Positions 38,246 through 43,446 of a DNA stretch of 43,446 bases are shown piece by piece (the first letter of the stretch is position 1; each line of letters starts with the position of its first letter). The notes under the pieces are model-generated. The model had not been told where the DNA came from, ran no database searches, and saw nothing but the letters and a program-made list of their open reading frames with translations. Source of the stretch: a virus; IMG/VR virus record IMGVR_UViG_3300046454_000123, positions 1 through 43,446 of that record; one strand, written 5' to 3'. Made by a program: the position numbers and the translations under genes.

Positions 38246-38556
38246 ATGCTTCCAATCATTTCGATAAAGCAATCCAGAGAGTCGCACCAGAAGGCCCGAG
38301 CGCCCGCCGCCTGGCAATCGTTCAACCAAGCAATTTGAAAGTCGCTCGGTTCGCATCCTGGCCTTTTTACCTCGCACTCCCAATGCGTGCCATTTTTAAT
38401 GCCCCAGAGGTCCGACATGCCACGAGTGCCGAGCTTGACGTATCTGCCGCCGTTGAGCTTCTGAACGCCCGCCACGTTGCGACGTTGCACGAATAGCCGG
38501 TGAGCCTTGCAATAATCGAGAATGGCTCGCTGTATATCTTTTTCGAGAACTTTCAT
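38242..38556 (-). CDS. VRR-NUC domain endonuclease
   Basis: A 104-aa single-domain nuclease of the PD-(D/E)XK superfamily: an early Glu in EKDIQRAILDY, RNVAGVQKLN, then GMSDLWGI (D49), ECEVKRPG (E62, K64) and DFQIAWLNDC (Q74). VRR-NUC proteins cut branched or Holliday-type DNA, as in phage recombination and before packaging. ATG 38556 overlaps the zinc-ribbon stop and has GGAAG at proper distance; an ATG two codons earlier has it too close. Confidence 0.85.
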   Translation of the reverse strand: MKVLEKDIQRAILDYCKAHRLFVQRRNVAGVQKLNGGRYVKLGTRGMSDLWGIKNGTHWECEVKRPGCEPSDFQIAWLNDCQAAGARAFWCDSLDCFIEMIGSI

Positions 38557-38666
38557 CTGCATCTTCCGCAGCGCCGGCCGGGCCGCTTCAACGGTTGGCC
38601 GCAGCACTCACACAAGCGCGTCTGATAAATATATTTCTTCAGCTTGGAATTCCACCGACGACTCAT
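38553..38666 (-). CDS. 37-aa zinc-ribbon microprotein
   Basis: ATG 38666 has AGGAG about 9 nt upstream and overlaps the preceding stop (ATGA); its TGA overlaps the VRR-NUC start. The basic peptide MSRRWNSKLKKYIYQTRL is followed by CECCGQPLKRPGRRCGRC, a compact four-Cys zinc ribbon. It is too short for default gene finders. Coupling to the nuclease suggests a DNA-targeting partner, which is inference. Confidence 0.6.
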   Translation of the reverse strand: MSRRWNSKLKKYIYQTRLCECCGQPLKRPGRRCGRCR

Positions 38667-39175
38667 CTGTAAAAGACTCCTGGTTTAGACTTTGACCACT
38701 TTGGCCACGCTTTCGGTAAGCTTACGGCGTCGCCGGCCGTACAAGAACACCGAAACAGCGTGCGATATTCACCCGGGCCCATCTTCAGGCCAGTCGAGGC
38801 GCAGCTTTGCTGATATGGCAAGATCTGCGTCAGTGCGTGCGCCTCCTTGCGTTCATCATTGCGGACCTCGGCAGTTGCAAGCCACACCACACACAGGCGT
38901 CCTTCGCCTCGACACAGCTTACAATCGGTGGGTTCCCAGTGGTGCTGTTGATAGGCTGTGCGGTCAATTGCGCTATAGCCAAGCTTTTCAGCCGCTTTCG
39001 CGATATCCGCCGGACTTGGGAATGTGCGGCATTCATCGATCAGCGCATTGAGCATCTGGATCAATTGCTCAGGCGAAAATCGCCGCAATCGCTCACGGTA
39101 AACCGCTAACCGTGAAGGGTTTTGTTGCCTTCCGAGAACCGTTTGCAATTCATCGAGAAAAATATCAGCATTCAT
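38663..39175 (-). CDS. Putative helicase-loader-like protein with zinc knuckle
   Basis: A 170-aa protein. The N-terminal helices (LAVYRERLRRFSPEQLIQML, then ECRTFPSPADIAKAAEKLG) have the form of phage loaders that precede a replicative helicase, where a short helical domain ends in 'FPSPADI'. A Cys knuckle follows (CKLCRGEGRLC, later CSC). It is coupled to the replication initiator gene. No helicase is found in this genome, so it would recruit the host enzyme. The call is tentative. Confidence 0.5.
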   Translation of the reverse strand: MNADIFLDELQTVLGRQQNPSRLAVYRERLRRFSPEQLIQMLNALIDECRTFPSPADIAKAAEKLGYSAIDRTAYQQHHWEPTDCKLCRGEGRLCVVWLATAEVRNDERKEAHALTQILPYQQSCASTGLKMGPGEYRTLFRCSCTAGDAVSLPKAWPKWSKSKPGVFYR

Positions 39176-39879
39176 GATGCGCCTCCGTAAATCGCTAAAC
39201 GCTTTGCTTCCGCTGCATCTCGTTCGTCTTCGATCGTGATGTACTCATCATCCCAACGCTTTTGATTCAGCCATGTAGCGGGATTCGGAATGAATCGCCC
39301 ATTCTCTTCGAGCCACTTTGTCGTTGCTCGAGCTCGCGCTAAAACTGCCTCGATTCTCTCAACCCCGGGATGCCCGTTTTTCTTCCATGCCTTCTGCGCT
39401 TCCCCTTTGCCCACTTTTTTCGGGTATGCCTTCCAGAACCGTTCGAACTCGCTCGCACCTGTCGCAATTGCGTCACTACCGCGGGGGACTACAGGGGGAT
39501 TCTGTCTCTGTTCTGTATCTGTCTCTGTATACCGTAACGATGTCACGTCACTGTTACCGTCACTGTGACGCAACCGGTGACGCCTCATGCGTTCCGCACT
39601 TCCTGTCACATTGAATTGACGACCGTTCCAATTGTGCGGAGAAAGTACCCCGTCACTTTCATCGAGAAGTTCGGCGTCTTTCAGTTCGTCCGTAATCGCT
39701 TTTGCCCGTACTTCAGTGACGCGTAGCGAGTAGGCGATAGCCTTCATTTCAGGCAGAACGCCATTGTTCTTAGAGGCGAGGCACATGCAATTCACCCAGG
39801 CTCGGAAGAGGATGAGTGGCAGCATCTGCACCTTGGGATCGTCCACAACTTCGCTGTACATTCGAAACCATTGGCTCAA
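39172..39879 (-). CDS. Replication initiation protein, phage O/DnaD-like
   Basis: A 235-aa protein, TTG start 39879 with GAGGA upstream. The N-terminal half is a winged-helix domain (WFRMYSEVVDDPKVQMLP, then SLRVTEVRAKAITDELKDAE). A low-complexity linker follows, and the C-terminal domain has FERFWKAYPKKVGKGEAQKA and PNPATWLNQKRWDDE, typical of phage replication initiators. Such proteins bind origin repeats and recruit helicase loaders. No origin repeats are obvious in its coding sequence. Confidence 0.7.
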   Translation of the reverse strand: MSQWFRMYSEVVDDPKVQMLPLILFRAWVNCMCLASKNNGVLPEMKAIAYSLRVTEVRAKAITDELKDAELLDESDGVLSPHNWNGRQFNVTGSAERMRRHRLRHSDGNSDVTSLRYTETDTEQRQNPPVVPRGSDAIATGASEFERFWKAYPKKVGKGEAQKAWKKNGHPGVERIEAVLARARATTKWLEENGRFIPNPATWLNQKRWDDEYITIEDERDAAEAKRLAIYGGAS

Positions 39880-39928
39880 TCCTTGTCCTCTTTCTATAGG
39901 GTCACGATCTGGGGCATGGTTTCGGGTT

Positions 39929-40423
39929 TCACTTTTCCAACTCTGCTAAAACTTCTGAAACAACGCAGCCCTCACATTTGCCGGTGATGAAATCGATAGT
40001 TGCGCATGAATGTGCTTGATGGAGTGCCGCTATCGCCCGAGAGAGCCGGGATTTCAATTCGGCAATTTTCTGAATGTCTTCTGCGTGATATCGCTCGCAT
40101 TCGTGCTGTAGAAACTTCCGCTCGCCAATTGCCAGATCAGCAGCGGCTTTCAAGGCGTCACAATCCGCCGAGCGATCCGTCAACAATTGCCGCAGTCGTG
40201 CATTCTCCTCGGTCAGCGCCTGAGATGCGGCGACGAATGCCAGTCCTGCCAGCTCTTTGCGCTTATCGAACCACGGCACATCGGAAGTGTCAGGATCGAT
40301 GAAGCGCCCCTCTTCTTCCCACCAATTCTCGAAAAGCATGGTGTTCCTGCCGGTCTCACAGTCATCTTCTGAGTGCCCAACTACCTGCGAACCACATTCA
40401 ACGCATACATAGCCCTTGGTCAT
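39929..40423 (-). CDS. Coiled-coil protein with zinc ribbon (paralogue of 41071-41499)
   Basis: A 164-aa protein with GGGAG before ATG 40423 and coupling to the upstream gene. It has an N-terminal CVECGSQ knuckle and a coiled coil (ALTEENARLRQLLTDRSADC), then LSRAIAALHQAHSC and a last CEGC-VLAELEK. The TEENARLR and LSRAIAALH segments recur in the 41071-41499 protein, with 21-27-bp DNA identity. Function unknown; a role in early host takeover is possible from position. Confidence 0.6.
   Translation of the reverse strand: MTKGYVCVECGSQVVGHSEDDCETGRNTMLFENWWEEEGRFIDPDTSDVPWFDKRKELAGLAFVAASQALTEENARLRQLLTDRSADCDALKAAADLAIGERKFLQHECERYHAEDIQKIAELKSRLSRAIAALHQAHSCATIDFITGKCEGCVVSEVLAELEK
40019..40045. 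repeat. 27-bp direct repeat, copy 1
   Basis: An exact 27-base copy of 41146-41172, encoding the LSRAIAAL segment in both genes. A second shared 21-base block (around 40194-40214) encodes TEENARLR. Exact third-base identity implies recent duplication, exchange or selection on the DNA itself. Confidence 0.85.
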
Positions 40424-40689
40424 CGCGCAACTCCCTCTGCTTTCTTGATGGCGTGCCTGACCATCTCCCTTGTGGTTTCAAAGCAATCGTTCTCATCGCA
40501 CAGCTCTAGTATTTTCTTGCACGCCTCCAGTAAATCCGGCGCGGCCGCGATTAGGCGGGTATTGGCCACAACAGTTTTCGGCTCATGCGATACCTCAGTC
40601 CAAATATCGGCGATGACGCCGCCGCCGCGTGTACATACGGTTAAAGTCTCTTCGTTTGCGATCCACGGCCCTTCTGTGTGTTTGCTCAT
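40420..40689 (-). CDS. 89-aa conserved phage protein (HTPGPW / NARLIAAAPDLLEA type)
   Basis: The protein starts HTEGPWIANEET and has VANTRLIAAAPDLLEACKKI near residues 41-60, a hallmark of a very common phage family of unknown function. It ends in a charged helix (MVRHAIKKAEGVAR). It is coupled by ATGA to the next gene. I know of no established role for the family. Confidence 0.7.
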   Translation of the reverse strand: MSKHTEGPWIANEETLTVCTRGGGVIADIWTEVSHEPKTVVANTRLIAAAPDLLEACKKILELCDENDCFETTREMVRHAIKKAEGVAR

Positions 40690-40691
40690 CT

Positions 40692-40838
40692 TTAACCTTT
40701 CTTAGATTCTTCGATTATTAAATCGTTGCTGCACGGCGCGCCGCACCATGGGCAGGAGTAATGCGTCGAATGGTCGTTCCACGCATGATTGCAGCCCGTA
40801 CAAACGTGATCGTAAGTCGGCTTATCAGGTCTATCCAT
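40692..40838 (-). CDS. 48-aa zinc-ribbon microprotein
   Basis: ATG 40838 overlaps the previous stop (TAATG) and has GGAGGG just upstream. The peptide has CTGCNHAWNDHSTHYSCPWC and a following CGAPC-type Cys, a classic rubredoxin-like zinc ribbon with His/Trp between the pairs. It fills the space between 40689 and 40838. Similar short ribbons are common in phage early regions. Confidence 0.6.
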   Translation of the reverse strand: MDRPDKPTYDHVCTGCNHAWNDHSTHYSCPWCGAPCSNDLIIEESKKG

Positions 40839-41071
40839 TATCCCTCCAACTCTCCGGCCCATGTCAGATCGTCCGGACGCGTTGCTTCACTTGTGGTTCC
40901 TATGCGCGGGATCACATGATGATCATTGCCGTCTAGCTTCTGGGCGTGATAGCGGACAAAGATGAATCTTTCATTCCAAGACGTAATGTGCCCCCACTCC
41001 GTCAGGCCGCGCGAGCGATAGCACACCTCGCGAACTTTATCGGCCTCTGTCAATTTCCCTATTTCGATCAT
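40838..41071 (-). CDS. 77-aa conserved phage protein
   Basis: The small protein has strands (GHITSWNERFIFVRYH) and the C-terminal EATRPDDLTWAGELEG, a form shared by many phage hypothetical proteins in which a KOW/SH3-like barrel is followed by 'PDDL-W'. It may bind RNA or protein. It abuts the 41071-41499 gene. Confidence 0.6.
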   Translation of the reverse strand: MIEIGKLTEADKVREVCYRSRGLTEWGHITSWNERFIFVRYHAQKLDGNDHHVIPRIGTTSEATRPDDLTWAGELEG

Positions 41072-41499
41072 TACCCCTCCAACTCTTTCAAAACATCACC
41101 TGCTTGATCCCAACGCTCTTGGCCTAAGTCACAATCGAGGAGTGCATGGAGTGCCGCTATCGCCCGAGAGAGACGGTGGCGATAGACAAGATGTAATTCG
41201 CAGGACGGACAATTGCAGTGAGGCTCCGGACCTGTCTGCTGATGCTTGCGATCAATCATGAATACCGCCGCATTGTCTTCGCGCTGGTTCGTCATGTCAG
41301 CCAGTTCAGCCCGCAGTCGTGCATTCTCCTCAGTCATCGCTTTCAGTTTTCGAGCAATTTCATATGGCATCTCTCGAAAATCCAACGGCGTTGGTTCCTC
41401 CGGCGTATGAAGTCCAGCATCTACCGCCGCCCCAAGGATTGCCCCGCGTAGTTCAAGTCGCTCATGTTCGAGATGCTGAGCTCTGGTGAGTCTGTTCAT
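41071..41499 (-). CDS. Coiled-coil protein with Cys/His cluster (paralogue of 39929-40423)
   Basis: ATG 41499 has AGGAG 8 nt upstream, so the start at 41538 is rejected. The 142-aa protein contains EHERLELRGAILGAAVDAG, the coil MTEENARLRAELADMTNQR, a Cys/His patch (HCNCPSCELH) and LSRAIAALHALLDC. It is the first gene of the leftward block, and its 5' side faces the integrase start. Its paralogue lies about 1 kb downstream. Confidence 0.6.
   Translation of the reverse strand: MNRLTRAQHLEHERLELRGAILGAAVDAGLHTPEEPTPLDFREMPYEIARKLKAMTEENARLRAELADMTNQREDNAAVFMIDRKHQQTGPEPHCNCPSCELHLVYRHRLSRAIAALHALLDCDLGQERWDQAGDVLKELEG
41146..41172. repeat. 27-bp direct repeat, copy 2
   Basis: Identical to 40019-40045; see that entry. 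It lies in the paralogous coding region for the LSRAIAAL segment. Confidence 0.85.
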
Positions 41500-41543
41500 T
41501 CGCGATTCTCCTGTGTCCCTTTTTGCGGTAAACTCCACGCCCC

Positions 41544-42815
41544 ATGGGACTGAAAAAGCGGGAGTCGGGATACTGGCATTTCGAGTTCATCTACAAGAAA
41601 AAGAGGCACCAGGGATCGACCGGGCAGAAGAACCGAAACAAAGCGGTCCTTGCCCTGGCCGCGATCCGCTCCAATGCCGCCTTGGAACATCTGGGCATTG
41701 CCCCGCCACGAGCCTCCCCGCCGTTCCGTGACTTCATGGAGCTCCGCTTCCTGCCGCACGTCCGCCAGCATGCTAAGAAGCCATGCACGGTGGAGTTCTA
41801 CGAATCGCGCACCTTGAGGCTTCTGGACTTCTTTGCGGCTTATCGGCTGTCGGATATCGACGAAGACCTGATTAGCAAATACACGACACAGCGGGCTTTC
41901 ATGAAAAGGCGAGCCCGCTGGAGGCTTAGCCAAGCAGGGGCAAAACAACGACCCAGGAACGGCGCGAATACAGCCAGCCTCAGTATGATGCAGCCACAGA
42001 TGCCCGCAGATGCACAAGGTATCAGCGCTGGCACCATCAACCGCGAACTGGCAACCCTGAGACGTGCCCTCGGATTGGCGTATGAGTGGAAATTGATTCC
42101 CCGGCTTCCCAAGATTCGACGGCTTCCTGGAGAGAAGGGCCGCGAGTTTGTACTCACCGGGGAAATGGAAACCGCCTATCTTGCTGCGATTGATTACCCG
42201 CTGCGACAGGCGGCTATTTTGATGCTGGATTTGGGATTGAGGCCGGAAGAGTGCGTCAGTTTGCGGAAGACGGATATCAATACTGCTACAGCAACAGCCG
42301 GAAACGAGGCAATAGGAATAGCCAGTCCACGAACTCCACGAATGATCGATCTCGCGATGTCCGCAAGTGCAGATTCGCTTACCGTGCGTTCCGGCAAAAC
42401 CGCCAATGCCGCCCGCTCTCTCCCGCTGACCGACCGCGCCCGTGAAGTGATTGACCTGCTGTGCAAGTTGTGGCCGGATAGCGAGTGGCTTTTCCCCGGG
42501 TGGAAGAAAGGCTCGCACCTGACGCGGGCGCATCTCGATCATCTCCACCAAGCGGCTCGAGCGAAGAACGGCTGGCCGTTGCAGTTTGTGCTTTACAGCT
42601 GCCGGCACACTTACGCGACAAGGCTCGCTGAGAGTGGTGCTAATAACCTTGAAATCATGCGCCTGATGGGCCACTCCAGCATTACTGTGTCGCAGCGATA
42701 TATTCACTTGTCCGCACAGCATTTGATGGTTGCGGCGAAGAGGGCTGAGAACTTTTCCAAAATGTTGCGGGGTGAAGAAGTTCATTCGGATACCTCGCCC
42801 GTGTCAAAGGAGTGA
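41544..42815 (+). CDS. Tyrosine recombinase (phage integrase)
   Basis: A 423-aa protein. N-terminal arm-binding strands (SGYWHFEFIYKKKRHQGS), a SAM-like core domain (TINRELATLRRALGLAYEWK) and the catalytic domain: R233 in LGLRPEEC, K285 in SGKT, YSCRHTYATR with R354, H377 in GHSS and Y386 in RYIH. The first position of the HxxR box is Tyr rather than His. Two insertions (residues about 121-159 and 247-279) lengthen it beyond the usual ~380. It integrates phage DNA at attB. A TAAACT -10 lies 9 nt before ATG, hinting at a near-leaderless message. It converges with the GIY-YIG gene. Confidence 0.9.
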   Translation: MGLKKRESGYWHFEFIYKKKRHQGSTGQKNRNKAVLALAAIRSNAALEHLGIAPPRASPPFRDFMELRFLPHVRQHAKKPCTVEFYESRTLRLLDFFAAYRLSDIDEDLISKYTTQRAFMKRRARWRLSQAGAKQRPRNGANTASLSMMQPQMPADAQGISAGTINRELATLRRALGLAYEWKLIPRLPKIRRLPGEKGREFVLTGEMETAYLAAIDYPLRQAAILMLDLGLRPEECVSLRKTDINTATATAGNEAIGIASPRTPRMIDLAMSASADSLTVRSGKTANAARSLPLTDRAREVIDLLCKLWPDSEWLFPGWKKGSHLTRAHLDHLHQAARAKNGWPLQFVLYSCRHTYATRLAESGANNLEIMRLMGHSSITVSQRYIHLSAQHLMVAAKRAENFSKMLRGEEVHSDTSPVSKE

Positions 42816-43294
42816 GGCTCGCCGCGTAGCTTCTTGCCATATTCCTCAGCGCGACGACAAACGAAATTGAGCATTTCCTGCTGGATCTTTTCGACCTGCG
42901 CGACGGTGGCAAAGTTATGGTCCTTAAATAGACTCTCAATATCCGGCTGCTCGAGGTTGAACCATTCACCCTTTCCGCGTTTCTCTTTAAATAGAAGATG
43001 TAGCCTTGCTTCCACACCCAAGGCGTCAAGATCAAAAATCATCCCTATGATTTCAATGGGATAGGGAGAGCCTTGCGAAACCCACTGGATTCGCGCAAAA
43101 GGGTCCTCACCGAAAGTCATGCCGATCTTTACGGGGCCATCCTTAATGCGAATGGCATAGACCCATCCCGCTCCCGTTTCTCTGGACGCCTTACTTCTCT
43201 CGATCTTGCGAGTCATCTTTGCCGAACGAGGCTTCTTGCTTTCCTCCATACGTAATCTCATTTCAGCGGCTCGCCGGTCTAACGTCTTATCCAT
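42782..43294 (-). CDS. T5orf172/Mug113-type GIY-YIG superfamily protein
   Basis: A 170-aa protein. The core has WVYAIRIKDGPVKIGMTFGE (the YxI...KIG form of GIY-YIG), then ARIQWVSQGSPYPIEIIGMI and LHLLFKEKRGKGEWFNLEQP with the conserved Glu-Trp-Phe. The family is found in phages and regulators, sometimes with KilA-N or Bro domains; catalysis is not assured. Basic N-terminal helices and a C-terminal coiled coil flank it. Its 3' end overlaps the integrase 3' end by 34 nt on the opposite strand. Confidence 0.75.
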   Translation of the reverse strand: MDKTLDRRAAEMRLRMEESKKPRSAKMTRKIERSKASRETGAGWVYAIRIKDGPVKIGMTFGEDPFARIQWVSQGSPYPIEIIGMIFDLDALGVEARLHLLFKEKRGKGEWFNLEQPDIESLFKDHNFATVAQVEKIQQEMLNFVCRRAEEYGKKLRGEPHSFDTGEVSE

Positions 43295-43319
43295 TTCGTT
43301 ATCGCAGCCCCTTCTAAAT

Positions 43320-43446
43320 CGGCTATAGTGAAAACGTCATCCACAACTGGCGTGGGTTTGAGGGTCGAAGGTAATTGGTCAATCACTACACTTACGGCTC
43401 TTTTCGTTATTGGTCGTCATGAGTTGGTTACAGTCGTTTCAACCAC
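43320..43446. repeat. Terminal direct repeat, right copy
   Basis: Exact copy of 1-127; see that entry. On the circle the spacer between the GIY-YIG start (43294) and the xis-like stop (position 98) is about 122 bp and contains no gene, but it has two ATTGGTC copies 35 bp apart (55-61 and 90-96) that could be protein-binding sites. Confidence 0.93.

Overview
The window is a circularly assembled genome of a temperate, P22-like short-tailed phage (Caudoviricetes, podovirus morphology). Its first 127 bases are repeated exactly as its last 127, which looks like the k-mer overlap of a closed circular contig, so the real circle is about 43,319 bp. P22-type modules are recognisable: small and large terminase, portal, scaffold, P22-fold coat protein, gp4-like and gp10-like tail factors, a p32-type DNA-ejection protein and pectate-lyase-fold tail spikes. 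Temperate lifestyle is indicated by a tyrosine integrase, an excisionase-like HTH protein and two XRE-type repressors. Sigma70-like promoters, AGGAG ribosome binding sites, Sec signal peptides and lysis genes fit a Gram-negative-type host. The integrase core reminds me of Acidobacteriota integrases, but that is a weak recollection and the host cannot be fixed from the sequence.

Layout. (a) 42782-1577 across the circle junction, leftward: lysogeny/control block with two paralogous XRE repressors, microproteins, a tRNA-like hairpin (candidate attP), the xis-like HTH gene and a T5orf172-type GIY-YIG protein, which converges on the rightward integrase (41544-42815). (b) 1626-5036, rightward: one promoter and a tightly overlapped early operon of small Cys-rich or membrane proteins, an Ala-Tyr repeat protein, a RecT-like annealing protein and a PD-(D/E)XK exonuclease. 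(c) 41499-38015, leftward: accessory and replication genes (replication initiator, loader-like protein, VRR-NUC nuclease, several zinc ribbons). (d) 37768-34679, leftward: terminases and a GroES-like co-chaperonin, closed by an intrinsic terminator at 34580-34621. (e) 34556-23868, leftward: portal, an ADP-ribosyltransferase-like protein, a secreted HExxH protein, scaffold, coat and tail-adaptor genes. (f) 23858-5044, leftward: methyltransferase, glycosyltransferase, LamG-type and other virion proteins, a lysis cassette, the gp10-like protein, ejection proteins and three tail-spike/fibre genes.

How it works together (inference). XRE repressors control the divergent 1.6-kb promoter region. The early operon supplies homologous recombination, which would suit headful packaging. 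The late block builds the capsid, possibly aided by the phage's own GroES. Virions may carry effectors: the ADP-ribosyltransferase-like protein shares an N-terminal module type with an ejection-cluster protein. The most unusual points are Sec signal peptides on all three tail-spike genes and on three other late genes plus a Cys-rich protein, a probable CTG start for the portal gene, a tRNA-like minihelix next to xis, and about ten Cys-rich microproteins, several too short for normal gene calling.
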